A stretch of DNA of 9,889 nt from Desulfobacula sp. (GTDB taxonomy: Bacteria; Desulfobacterota; Desulfobacteria; Desulfobacterales; Desulfobacteraceae): contig JAQICW010000440.1 in NCBI GenBank assembly GCA_027858355.1, positions 1 through 9,889 of the forward strand, written 5' to 3'. A program made the translations under genes and the position numbers. A model generated the notes under the pieces. The model was not told the origin of the DNA and did not search any database. It saw only the letters and a program-made list of their open reading frames with translations. Positions 1-7,102 of the stretch are shown here, one piece after another; positions within the stretch are counted from its first letter, which is position 1; every line of letters starts with the position of its first letter.

Positions 1-105
1 CTTGCGTTTGACACTATAAAGAACTGAAAAGTTCCTTTCTCAGCAGAAATTACGTCTACGAAAAAAAACAGGACGTCAATGAATACGGTCGCTTAACCTG
101 TTTAA

Positions 106-192
106 GTGGTAAATATGAGTTTAATATGTCCTAAATGTCAGGGGTCAATGAAAATTATCAGCATCATTGATGATTTTGATATCATAACCTGA
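106..192 (+). pseudogene. Relic of a transposase C-terminus (zinc-ribbon type)
   Basis: A short open stretch contains an ATG at 115 and ends in TGA at 190-192. It reads MSLICPKCQGSMKIISIID followed by six more residues. The pattern C-P-x-C-x-G-x-M-[KR]-I-I-S-x-I-x-D is familiar to me from the C-terminal ends of IS91-like transposases, where it is normally followed by a segment ending near 'KILKHLGLW'. Here the reading frame is closed by a stop at 103-105 upstream, and the usual continuation is absent. It is therefore best read as a decayed fragment rather than a gene. The family assignment rests on memory of the motif only, and 29 codons are too few for certainty. Confidence 0.35.
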
Positions 193-240
193 ATTAACAT
201 ACGTTGAACATTCAGATTACGTGTGACCTTCAGGTTATGA
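182..240. repeat. 12-bp inverted repeat around a 35-bp spacer
   Basis: TCATAACCTGAA at 182-193 is the exact reverse complement of TTCAGGTTATGA at 229-240. It overlaps the end of the transposase-like relic. It may be a leftover end of a mobile element or an operator-like site. No T-run follows, so a terminator is unlikely. Confidence 0.4.
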
Positions 241-432
241 CAATTCAGACTCTCAAATTCCAGCATTTGACAACTCTTGGAGCTGATATTTTTGCAATTG
301 AGTTGAGGGATTACAGGTGACCTATACTCAAATTCAGCTATTATTTGACCTTCCCAGCCTGTTTTTCACATAATCAAATCATTTTGACTTTTCTATGCTA
401 ATATCTATTTTTCATTTTTGGTAGCCTTTTGC

Positions 433-478
433 CCCAGCCCAACAAGGACACAACATGTTGTGTCCTTGTTGGGCTGGG
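433..478. repeat. Perfect 46-bp palindrome
   Basis: The arms 433-455 and 456-478 are exact reverse complements with no spacer. The left arm begins CCCAGCCCAACAAGGACACA and the centre is AACATGTT. In RNA it would fold into a roughly 21-bp stem with a 4-base loop, on either strand. It lies upstream of the promoter candidate for the transporter operon. It could act as a bidirectional terminator insulating that operon, or it may be a mobile palindromic unit. There is no clean U-tract directly after the stem on either strand. Confidence 0.85.
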
Positions 479-526
479 CGCATATTTCATATTTCAGCTC
501 TATAAATTTTATTATTATTATATTTC

Positions 527-556
527 TTGACAAAAAGCATTTACTTATCCTATACG
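527..556 (+). promoter_or_regulatory. Candidate sigma-70 promoter of the transporter operon
   Basis: A perfect -35 hexamer TTGACA (527-532) is followed after 18 bp by TATACG (551-556), which matches four of six bases of the -10 consensus. Transcription would start near 563 and give a leader of about 70 bases before the binding-protein gene. It sits between the palindrome and the first transporter gene, where a promoter is expected. Confidence 0.5.
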
Positions 557-634
557 CTGATGTGTGTTCAGTATTACAATTAACGAATGCATTTAAAAAT
601 TTATTAATCTTGGGGAAGAATGAGGAGGTTTTAG

Positions 635-1738
635 ATGAAGAAAATTCAGGTAAATCATTTTCTGTCAATTTTGTTTGGCGTATTAATTGTTTGTGGTCTG
701 TTTTCAAATAATGCCTTGTGTGCTGAAAAAAGACCCTTTGAAGGCCAAACCCTGATTGTCGGCACTTGGTCCGGCCCTTATGCAAAAAACTTTGAGAGAG
801 TCATTTCAAAACCCTTTGAAGAGATGACCGGCGCCAAGCTGCTTCACAAGTATTCTTGGGACTTTACACCCGAAATTATCGCTGCACCGGCGGATGATCC
901 GCCGCTTGATGTAACCATTACTGCAGATTCTGATTATCTTCTGGGTGTCAAAAGAAAATTGTGGCTTCCGATCAGGTATGAAAATGTACCAAATGCTTCA
1001 AAAATTTTCGATATCATAATGAACGAAATATCCCCGACAACTGAGTTCGGGGTACCTTTTGATGTCGGCATTCATACACTCATGTATCGCAAGGATCTGG
1101 TCAAGAACCCTCCCAAATCCTGGAAAGATTTATTTAAGGATGAATACAAAGGTAAAATCGCCATTGAGAGGTGGTTCCCCTACTGGGTTTATGTAGGAAG
1201 CTACCTGACGGATTATGATCCGTCCAAATCGGCACTTTATTCTGTTGAAGGCCGGGATGCAATTCTGGCCCAGATGAAAAAACTGAGTAATCACTGGTTT
1301 TTTTGCTACAGCAAAGGAGCAGAATTCTGGGCAGCCATGGATTCCGGTGAGATTGTTGTTGGAAATTACTGGAACGGCACCGGCACAGTACAGGTCCTGG
1401 ATGATCCGGAGAAATATGCTATGGTGCTGCCTGAGGAAGGTTCAGTGGCTTATCTTGACCACTTCTGTGTTGTCAGAGGCACCAAGAAAAGAGATCTGGC
1501 TGAAGCTTACATCAACTATCTTGTCAGTACCGAAGCACAAACAGCATTTTTGAAGGCACATTACAACCTGCTCGTTAATAAAGAAGTTGTTTCTGAAATC
1601 CCCGCTGTCATGAAGGATATTCATCCCAGAACAGATGAAGACTGGCGTAAACTCAACTTTATTGATGCCGAGTACCTTGAACCACTTAGAAAAGATCTCG
1701 AAGACCGTTTTATGAAGGAAGTGCTTTCCCAGTACTAG
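635..1738 (+). CDS. Periplasmic substrate-binding protein of a spermidine/putrescine-type ABC importer
   Basis: This 367-residue protein is the extracytoplasmic binding component that would deliver substrate to the permease pair encoded downstream. The first ~30 residues form a Sec signal peptide: a KK start, a hydrophobic core of about residues 9-27, and a probable cleavage after ALCA. The cysteine there lacks a proper lipobox. The mature part starts with a GTWSGPYAKNFERVISKPFE segment, typical of PotD-like family 1 binding proteins, and the overall length fits that family. The start is fixed by a strong GAGGAGG site six bases ahead of the ATG. Gene order (binding protein, ATPase, two permeases) supports the role. 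The substrate cannot be read from the sequence; polyamines, opines or other amines are all possible. Confidence 0.88.
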   Translation: MKKIQVNHFLSILFGVLIVCGLFSNNALCAEKRPFEGQTLIVGTWSGPYAKNFERVISKPFEEMTGAKLLHKYSWDFTPEIIAAPADDPPLDVTITADSDYLLGVKRKLWLPIRYENVPNASKIFDIIMNEISPTTEFGVPFDVGIHTLMYRKDLVKNPPKSWKDLFKDEYKGKIAIERWFPYWVYVGSYLTDYDPSKSALYSVEGRDAILAQMKKLSNHWFFCYSKGAEFWAAMDSGEIVVGNYWNGTGTVQVLDDPEKYAMVLPEEGSVAYLDHFCVVRGTKKRDLAEAYINYLVSTEAQTAFLKAHYNLLVNKEVVSEIPAVMKDIHPRTDEDWRKLNFIDAEYLEPLRKDLEDRFMKEVLSQY

Positions 1739-1760
1739 AGCAACCACAATGCCAAACCTG

Positions 1761-1802
1761 TTAAATGTATCCGGGTAATTTAATTTACCCGGATACATTT
1801 AA
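1761..1802 (+). terminator. Strong intercistronic stem-loop
   Basis: An 18-bp perfect stem (1761-1778 with 1785-1802) encloses the 6-base loop TTTAAT. The core is TGTATCCGGGTAA. It lies in the gap after the binding-protein gene and before the ATPase gene. Because no U-run follows, it is more likely a partial terminator or an RNA-end stabiliser. Either would let the binding protein be made in excess over the membrane components, a known arrangement in binding-protein transporter operons. Confidence 0.65.
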
Positions 1803-1857
1803 TTGTCTAAATTACAATCATTCAAATTTAAACCATACAGAAGAGGACATCTCCAGT

Positions 1858-2946
1858 ATGAGTACTTTCGCTTTGGAACTGAAAGATATCGAAAAAAAAT
1901 TCGGTGAGGAAGTCGCACTTCAAAAAATCAATTTGCAGGTAAATGAAGGCGAATTTTTCTTTCTTCTTGGGCCAAGTGGATGCGGCAAAACAACATTACT
2001 AAAAATTATCGCGGGCCTTGAAGAACCGACGAGCGGTCGTGTTATGATCAAAGGTCGGGATGAAAGCGCCTTTCATGCCAATAAAAGAAATACCGCCACC
2101 GTTTTTCAGGAATGGGCGCTTTTCCCGCATATGAATGTTTATGACAATATCGCTTTCGGATTGCGGATGCATAAAATGCCAAAATCCCACATTAACGATA
2201 AGGTCAATGAATTGCTCGATCTGATTCATATGTCAGGTTTAGAGAAACGTATGGCATATGAGTTAAGTGGCGGTCAGCAGCAGCGCGTTGCCATTGCCCG
2301 ATCACTGGCAATTGAACCGGATATTCTGCTGCTGGATGAACCATTATCCAACCTGGATCTGGCACTAAGACAAAATATGCGGCTTGAACTGATTAACCTC
2401 CATAATAAAATCAAAAAAACATTCATTTATGTGACGCATGATCAGACAGAAGCTTTGACTATGGGGGATAACCTTGTTGTCATGAAAAAGGGCAAAATCG
2501 AACAGGTCGGCTCTCCACGGGAAATCTATCTGAACCCTGTAAATGATTATGTGGCAACATTTATCGGAGAAACCAATGAGGTTTGCGGCACGATAAGCGA
2601 GTTAACACCGGATCCCATCATGGAAACCAGAGGTGGACTTAAGCTCAAGGTTGATATCAGGGATTCAAGCTTGCAAAAAGGCAGTGAGGCTGTTGCCGTC
2701 ATTCGACCCGAACATACAAAACTTATGTGTGTGAATGAAGACGTAGATAATTATTTTGATGTTATAGTAGATAACATTGCATATTTTGGCCCCAGCCTCC
2801 GGCTGTATTGCCATACCGAACAGGGAGATATTGCCTTTTTTGTCAATGTTTTTGCAGAAACCGAACTAGCGAGTGCTGTTGAAGTTGGTACACGGGTGGC
2901 TATCGGCCTGGATAAACAATATGCGCTTTGTTATGCCGTTAAATAA
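1858..2946 (+). CDS. ATP-binding subunit of spermidine/putrescine-type ABC importer
   Basis: This 362-residue protein is the ATPase that powers the importer on the cytoplasmic face. All nucleotide-binding motifs are present: Walker A GPSGCGKTT (38-46), Q-loop Q84, signature LSGGQ (136-140), Walker B ILLLDE (156-161), D-loop SNLD, and switch histidine H194. The last ~120 residues match a TOBE domain as found in PotA-like ATPases, and the length fits that family. An in-frame ATG at 1765 would extend the protein by 31 residues, but it lies inside the stem-loop and encodes a non-homologous lead. The ATG at 1858 has an AAGAGGA site about 11 bases upstream and begins the usual 'LELKDIEKKFG' strand, so I chose it. 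It is followed 17 bases later by the first permease gene. Confidence 0.92.
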   Translation: MSTFALELKDIEKKFGEEVALQKINLQVNEGEFFFLLGPSGCGKTTLLKIIAGLEEPTSGRVMIKGRDESAFHANKRNTATVFQEWALFPHMNVYDNIAFGLRMHKMPKSHINDKVNELLDLIHMSGLEKRMAYELSGGQQQRVAIARSLAIEPDILLLDEPLSNLDLALRQNMRLELINLHNKIKKTFIYVTHDQTEALTMGDNLVVMKKGKIEQVGSPREIYLNPVNDYVATFIGETNEVCGTISELTPDPIMETRGGLKLKVDIRDSSLQKGSEAVAVIRPEHTKLMCVNEDVDNYFDVIVDNIAYFGPSLRLYCHTEQGDIAFFVNVFAETELASAVEVGTRVAIGLDKQYALCYAVK

Positions 2947-2963
2947 AACTGGAGGTTAATATC

Positions 2964-3836
2964 TTGGCAACATTTAAAGCATTAAAAAAAAGGTATGAGT
3001 ATCTCCTGCCTGCGCTCCCTATTCTCCTCTTTTTTCTATTATTTTTCATCTACCCCTCGCTTGTGATGGTTAAATACAGCTTCAATAAATCTTTGATGTA
3101 CGGCGAAATCGAGCATATTTTTACCCTGGAAAACTATATTCATTTTTTTACCGACCCTTTCTATCTTAAAGTAATCTGGAGAAGCGTCAATCTTGCCTTC
3201 TGGGTAACGGTTATCACGATCCCATTCGGATATGTACTGGCGTACGGATTGTGGACCGCAAAGGGCCTTTGGCGAAAACTGCTATATTTCTTCATTCTAT
3301 TGCCACTTTTTACCAACCTTGTCATCAGACTTTATGGCTGGCGGATTCTTCTGTCCCCCATGGGTCCGATTAACGCGTTACTTAAGAACTTGGGTATTGT
3401 CGATTCTGGCTTTTCAATGATTTATACCCTGCCTGCAGTCGTTATCGGCCTTGTCTCGGAGTGTTCGCCCTATTACGTTTTGATACTGTTTAGCGTGCTG
3501 ACATTGATCAATCCCCGATATATAGATGCCGCTTCAGATCTGGGTGCCAGCAGGATAAAAACCTTTTTTGAAATCATCTGGCCGTTAAGCCTGCCCGGCG
3601 TGATATCGGGTGGCATGCTGACATTTATATGGTCATTCGGTGCATTTGCAACACCAACTATTTTAGGCAAACCGATTCACTGGACACCGGCCATTCATGC
3701 GGAAAGACAGATCCTGTCCACCAGGGACTGGCCGTTCGGAACAGCCATTGGCATATCCCTGGTTGTCATCGTTTTAATAATACTGTTTATCCAGAGCAGA
3801 ATCGTACCAAAAGTCCATAGTCAACGTTCCAGTTAA
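2964..3836 (+). CDS. First permease subunit of the ABC importer (PotB-like)
   Basis: This 290-residue inner-membrane protein has a hydrophobic segment near residues 13-33 (LLPALPILLFFLLFFIYPSL) and further membrane segments through to residue 280, about six in all. The cytoplasmic EAA loop that docks with the ATPase is visible at about residues 185-207 (DAASDLGASRIKTFFEIIWP). Both features are typical of PotB-type permeases. The start codon is TTG, chosen because CTGGAGG lies eight bases upstream and no ATG or GTG in frame gives a complete first membrane segment. It lies 17 bases after the ATPase gene and 23 bases before the second permease gene, consistent with one operon. A heterodimer with the next gene product is expected. 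Confidence 0.9.
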   Translation: MATFKALKKRYEYLLPALPILLFFLLFFIYPSLVMVKYSFNKSLMYGEIEHIFTLENYIHFFTDPFYLKVIWRSVNLAFWVTVITIPFGYVLAYGLWTAKGLWRKLLYFFILLPLFTNLVIRLYGWRILLSPMGPINALLKNLGIVDSGFSMIYTLPAVVIGLVSECSPYYVLILFSVLTLINPRYIDAASDLGASRIKTFFEIIWPLSLPGVISGGMLTFIWSFGAFATPTILGKPIHWTPAIHAERQILSTRDWPFGTAIGISLVVIVLIILFIQSRIVPKVHSQRSS

Positions 3837-3859
3837 TAGAAATATTATGAGGTATATAA

Positions 3860-4705
3860 ATGAGTAGTGACCAGAACCAAATTCAGGAAAAATATCGAAA
3901 GCCATTTGACTGGCATCGGTTCACATTTAATATATTCCTGGTATTCGTCCTTTTTATATTGCTGGTTCCCATCCTGATTGTTGTATGCAGCTCTTTTTCA
4001 GGAAAGGACCACTTAAGCTGGCCGTTTACAGACCTGACATTGCGTTGGTATATTGAAGTACTGCATCGTCCGCTATGGGTCAAATGCTTTATCAACAGCC
4101 TTATTGTTGCCGTGCTGACGACAGTCATATCTCTTCTTATCGCCACGCCTGCTGCATTTGCATTGAGTAAACGTAAAGGCAAAAAGGAGGTGGGGATTCT
4201 TTCATCTTTTATTACATGGCCGATCATGATGCCGCCGGTCATACTCGGTATTGCCCTGCTGATTTTTTTAAGTAGAATCGGCCTGAGAGGCTCATATTTC
4301 GCAATTGCCATCGGACACACGCTTTGGGCCGCACCACTGGTTTTTATTACCATGGTTGCCGTATTTGAGCGTTTTAATCCAATTTATATCATGGCGGCAA
4401 AAGACCTGGGGGCCAATGAATTTCAGACTTTTGTAAGAATCACTATACCCATGGTCAAATCCGGTATTATATCCGCCATGTTTCTGGCCTTTGTTATCTC
4501 TACACAGGAGTTCATTATAGCCCTGTTTCTATATAGTCCCAGCACTATTACACTTCCTGTAGAGCTCTATACGGCCATCAGAGATGAGTTAAGTCCGGGC
4601 ATTTCTGCTATCTCTGTTTACATGATCGGCATTGTTGCTGCAGGACTATTTGTTATTGACCGGGTTATTGGTATTGAGAATATTGGATTCAGCGGCAAAG
4701 GGTAA
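3860..4705 (+). CDS. Second permease subunit of the ABC importer (PotC-like)
   Basis: This 281-residue inner-membrane protein has an N-terminal membrane segment at about residues 24-42 (FLVFVLFILLVPILIVVCSS) and about six segments in total. It carries an EAA loop near residues 176-198 (MAAKDLGANEFQTFVRITIP). The 'STQEF' segment and the C-terminal hydrophobic stretch fit PotC-like permeases. The ATG is preceded by a GAGG site. It closes the transporter operon. Its TAA stop (4703-4705) ends immediately before the 8-bp target duplication of the IS1595 element, so the insertion spared the gene but separates it from anything once cotranscribed downstream. Confidence 0.9.
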   Translation: MSSDQNQIQEKYRKPFDWHRFTFNIFLVFVLFILLVPILIVVCSSFSGKDHLSWPFTDLTLRWYIEVLHRPLWVKCFINSLIVAVLTTVISLLIATPAAFALSKRKGKKEVGILSSFITWPIMMPPVILGIALLIFLSRIGLRGSYFAIAIGHTLWAAPLVFITMVAVFERFNPIYIMAAKDLGANEFQTFVRITIPMVKSGIISAMFLAFVISTQEFIIALFLYSPSTITLPVELYTAIRDELSPGISAISVYMIGIVAAGLFVIDRVIGIENIGFSGKG

Positions 4706-4713
4706 TCAATTTA
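4706..4713. repeat. Left target-site duplication of the IS1595 element
   Basis: TCAATTTA directly after the permease stop codon is identical to 5762-5769 on the other side of the element. An 8-bp direct repeat is the expected size for this IS family. Confidence 0.88.
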
Positions 4714-5761
4714 AAGGGGGTAGTCGGTTAGCTCCACCTGTGTTAATATGTGCCTCATAGGATTTATGGAGGAAAAAAAATGGTATTGGTGGCAGGGCAT
4801 GACTACCCGAATACATATCGAGAATTCGTAAAAATGTTTCCAGATAACCCTGCATGTGTAATCTACCTAATGCACTTACGATGGCCGGAAGGATTTATTT
4901 GCCCTGCATGCAGGACACGCTCTACTCCATGGAATGAAAGTAGGGGGCGCATAGCATGTTCCGCATGCCGTCACCAAACATCAATAACTGCGGGTACAAT
5001 CTTTGACAAAACGCGAACTTCATTGACAACATGGTTTAAGGCTGCTTGGCATGTGACCACTGCAAAAAACGGCATGTCAGCAAAAACTTTAGAACGCACA
5101 CTGGGTGTCAGTTACCGAGTGGCATGGACGATGTTGCAACATTTTCGGGTGACAATGGTGAACGCCGAACGTAAATCCTTGTCGGGAAAAGTAGAAGTAG
5201 ATGAAACACTTATAGGAGGTGTCAAACAGGGCGGTAAACGTGGCCGTGGTGTCAGTAAAAGCATTGTGGTAATAGCTGTGGAGATCAAAGAGCCAAAAGG
5301 ATTTGGACGGGTGCGGATGCGTCATATTTCCGATGCATCAAGTGCAAGCCTTCTACCGTTCATTTGTGATGAGGTGGCCCTCAACACGATAGTGCACACG
5401 GATGGAGCGGCTATACAGGTTTGTCTGACCTCGGATACACACGAAAGTCAACAGTTATTGCTTCTTCTGATGACCCCGCTCATGTCTCAATGCCTGGTGT
5501 TCATAGGGTTGCAAGCCTGTTGAAACGGTGGATTCTTGGAACTCACCAAGGGGCAATTCTTCCAGCTCATCTGCAATCCTATTTGGAAGAATTTACTTTC
5601 CGGTTTAATCGCCGTACTTCCAGAAGTCGTGGATTAGTATTTCGAAGGCTTCTCGAGCAATCAGTGACTACAAAACCAGTCACTGAGGCTGATGTCACAC
5701 ATGGGTACGACTGGAATTTAAGCGAAAAATAGGCAAGGTGGAGCTAACCGACCACCCCCCT
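4714..5761 (+). mobile_element. IS1595-family insertion sequence, 1048 bp
   Basis: The terminal inverted repeats span 26 bp with 24 matches. The left end is 4714-4739 (AAGGGGGTAGTCGGTTAGCT...). The right end, read in reverse complement from 5761 to 5736, is AGGGGGGTGGTCGGTTAGCT.... The element is flanked by a perfect 8-bp direct repeat, TCAATTTA, at 4706-4713 and 5762-5769. This matches the 8-bp duplication known for IS1595-family elements. It contains one transposase gene, which is frameshifted. The exact duplication suggests a simple insertion without later rearrangement at either edge. Confidence 0.92.
4780..5732 (+). pseudogene. IS1595-family transposase, frameshifted
   Basis: Restoring the frame gives a protein of about 318 residues, the usual size for this family. 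The start at 4780 has GGAGG about eight bases upstream; an in-frame ATG at 4750 has no such site. An N-terminal zinc ribbon has Cys41, Cys44, Cys60 and Cys63 and precedes the catalytic domain. The first catalytic Asp is D141 (VEVDETLIGG) and the second is D208 (HTDG). The C-terminal FRFNRR motif, typical of the DDN-type IS1595 group, lies in another frame. The frame is lost just after HTDG. The homologous continuation WSGYTGL is read in the other frame from about 5403. A missing 4-bp repeat unit (GATGGATGG reduced to GATGG) would explain both the shift and the missing Trp. The enzyme is therefore probably inactive unless frameshifting occurs. Confidence 0.85.
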
Positions 5762-5769
5762 TCAATTTA
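5762..5769. repeat. Right target-site duplication of the IS1595 element
   Basis: TCAATTTA matches 4706-4713 exactly. Removing the element and one copy joins the permease stop directly to the sequence from 5770 onward, which reconstructs the pre-insertion site. Confidence 0.88.
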
Positions 5770-5789
5770 TTACTATTTTCCGTTTACCT

Positions 5790-6020
5790 GTGCTTGATAT
5801 CTATGGCCTGACCGAAGCCGGCGGCACAAACTGGATATATCTGTCTGATATTCCTTTCAAACAGCTCGGGTTCAAGGATAATATCCCGGCTGTTTCCTTG
5901 CCTGATATTACATGGCCGGTCCTCTCCACTATTCCCGGCAAAATTGCAGGTATTGCAGCTTTGCTGTCGGCCATCGTTTATTTCAGGACCAGAGGAGCAC
6001 AAGAGGAGGATAGCCAATGA
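5790..6020 (+). pseudogene. C-terminal fragment of an unidentified membrane protein
   Basis: About 76-80 residues read as the tail of a larger protein. A polar, probably extracytoplasmic stretch (GLTEAGGTNWIYLSDIPFKQ) leads into a single membrane helix (about GKIAGIAALLSAIVYF), then a short charged tail. There is no ribosome-binding site before the GTG at 5790. The natural-looking end overlaps the next start codon as ATGA, the hallmark of a translationally coupled operon gene. The 5' part is missing: only 20 bases separate the right IS duplication from the GTG. I do not recognise the family with confidence. An energy-metabolism membrane subunit is one possibility, but nothing catalytic is left to support it. 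Confidence 0.5.
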
Positions 6021-6124
6021 GTCCACAGAAAAAAAACATATCTATGATGTCAGTCGGTGGTTTGTCGGCCTTATTGTTTATGGCCGCCCACCCTCGAGGC
6101 GGCAACCGGGGGTCGGAAATATGA
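6017..6124 (+). pseudogene. Truncated start of a second membrane or exported protein
   Basis: The ATG overlaps the stop of the preceding fragment (ATGA). The first ~23 residues, MSPQKKNISMMSVGGLSALL plus FMA, have the charged-then-hydrophobic pattern of a signal anchor. After that the frame becomes AHPRGGNRGSEI and stops at 6122-6124, while the aconitase X reading frame takes over in another phase from about 6084. The gene has evidently lost everything beyond its first ~23 codons through a deletion with its right endpoint inside the aconitase X gene. Its function cannot be inferred. Confidence 0.5.
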
Positions 6125-6566
6125 TACCATAGTAGTTGGAAAAAAGGAGGTGAAAGATGCCTACAAAAAACTCAACAACGCCGAGAGCCGTGAGGTTGAT
6201 CTGGTGGCACTTGGGTGTCCCCACCTAACAATTAGAGAACTGGGAGAACTCGCCTCTCTTCTTGAAGGCAAGCGTTTGAGCCCGAATGTTCGTTTTGTTG
6301 TTGGCACCTCTAGAACGGTCTCTGCTTTGGCAAAGGAATGCGGATATTTTGATCCGATTGAAAAGGCGGGAGGCATATTTACGAATACGTGTGTCTCCTG
6401 TTACAACCCTTTCATGTTTGTCAAGGAAAATGCAAAGGTCGCAGTTACCAACTCTTCTCGGGGCGCCCACTATATGCAGAGAACGAGCGAAGGCAAAACA
6501 AGGCTTTTTTATGGTGATATAAAAAAATGTGTAAATGCCGCAATAAAAGGAAGATGGGAGGGATGA
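6084..6566 (+). pseudogene. Aconitase X large (catalytic) subunit, 5'-truncated
   Basis: About 160 residues match the C-terminal portion of the aconitase X large subunit (former DUF521), normally around 400 residues. Recognisable landmarks are PPTLEAATGG near the 5' edge, VDLVALGCPHLTIREL, the TSRTVSALA segment, NTCVSC, the TNSSRGAHYM stretch and the final CVNAAIKGRWEG. Family members with known activity dehydrate substrates such as cis-3-hydroxy-L-proline or mevalonate 5-phosphate. The N-terminal ~250 residues are gone, so catalysis is very unlikely. The open frame can be extended back to a GTG at 6057, but residues before about 6084 belong to the upstream fragment read out of frame. It is followed at once by its small subunit, separated by one base. 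Confidence 0.82.
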
Positions 6567-6567
6567 C

Positions 6568-6975
6568 ATGAAATTAAAAGGCCGAAAGGTTAATCAAGGC
6601 AAGGCCGAGGGAGAGGCTATCGTCAGCAGGATCCCCTTTTCTTTTCTGGGGGAATTGGACCCATCCACCGGGAAGATTGTAGCTCCCGGTCACGATCTTT
6701 TTGGGAAAAGTATAAAAGACAAAATTTTTGTGTGCCCCACCGGAAAAGGATCCAGCAGTGCACCGACCATAGCCTACACAGCAAAAAAGGCGGGGAACAT
6801 GCCAAAGGCGATGATTGTCGGTCAGGTCGAGCCAGTCATTGCCGCCGCTATCCTGACGGCGGATATCCCCGCCGTGGATCAATTGGATCGGGATCCGCTG
6901 GAGGTTATAGAGACGGGAGACTATGTGAAAGTGGATGCCGACCATGGTGTTGTCGAAGTGATAAAGAAAACTTAA
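6568..6975 (+). CDS. Aconitase X small (swivel) subunit
   Basis: This 135-residue protein matches the aconitase X swivel domain (former DUF126) over its full length. The GKGSSSA motif, with serines 62-64, corresponds to the conserved active-site serine loop of the family. The PKAMIVGQVEPVIAAAILTA and IPAVDQLDRDPLEVIETGDY segments follow in the usual order. A GGGAGGGATGAC stretch before the ATG supplies a ribosome-binding site. In a functional enzyme this subunit caps the active site of the large subunit. Here the large subunit is truncated, so the protein is probably orphaned unless a complete large subunit exists elsewhere in the genome. The gene itself shows no visible damage, which suggests the deletion next to it is recent. 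Confidence 0.88.
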   Translation: MKLKGRKVNQGKAEGEAIVSRIPFSFLGELDPSTGKIVAPGHDLFGKSIKDKIFVCPTGKGSSSAPTIAYTAKKAGNMPKAMIVGQVEPVIAAAILTADIPAVDQLDRDPLEVIETGDYVKVDADHGVVEVIKKT

Positions 6976-7102
6976 CCCCATAGTTGCAGTAAAAATAAAA
7001 AGTATAAAACTTGCGGTGGCCCATGAAATTGGGGTTCCAAAGATTTTACTTGCAGATCAACAATTAACATTCTTTCAGGTTTGCTTATTTTTCGACTATT
7101 GT

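Larger units (their letters stand above)
1..634. other. Intergenic region without an intact gene
   Basis: This AT-rich leader has no ORF with convincing protein character. The two overlapping reading frames that cross 405-785 only read through the palindrome and the start of the binding-protein gene. It holds a relic transposase end, a 12-bp inverted repeat, the 46-bp palindrome and a promoter candidate. A small hairpin, GAACT-GAAA-AGTTC at 21-34 followed by a pyrimidine run, could be a weak terminator for something to the left of the window. Confidence 0.6.

Noticed and set aside
252..349. Imperfect direct repeat CTCAAATTC-CAGC / CTCAAATTCAGC
   Set aside because: Only two loose copies in AT-rich DNA; not enough for an iteron, CRISPR or regulatory array.
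725..740. Lipoprotein signal (cysteine near the signal-peptide end of the binding protein)
   Set aside because: The residues before the cysteine (N-A-L) do not fit a lipobox; ordinary signal peptidase I cleavage is more likely.
405..785. Minus-strand 126-codon ORF and matching + strand ORF at 418-711 near the palindrome
   Set aside because: Both read through the palindrome and then into the antisense or alternative phase of the binding-protein gene; neither has protein-family features.
1765..1857. Upstream ATG extending the ATPase by 31 residues
   Set aside because: It lies inside the stem-loop, has no ribosome-binding site, and the added residues do not resemble the start of PotA-like ATPases.
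3883..4353. 156-codon minus-strand open frame
   Set aside because: It lies entirely inside the second permease gene, with no ribosome-binding site or recognisable domain.
6144..6158. Near-ideal ribosome-binding site AAGGAGGTGA followed by ATG
   Set aside because: The ATG opens a 23-codon frame out of phase with aconitase X. The bases encode the K-E-V of the aconitase X remnant, so the match is coincidental.
6984..7008. TTGCAG plus TATAAA as a promoter after aconitase X
   Set aside because: The spacing is only 13 bp, too short for a sigma-70 promoter.
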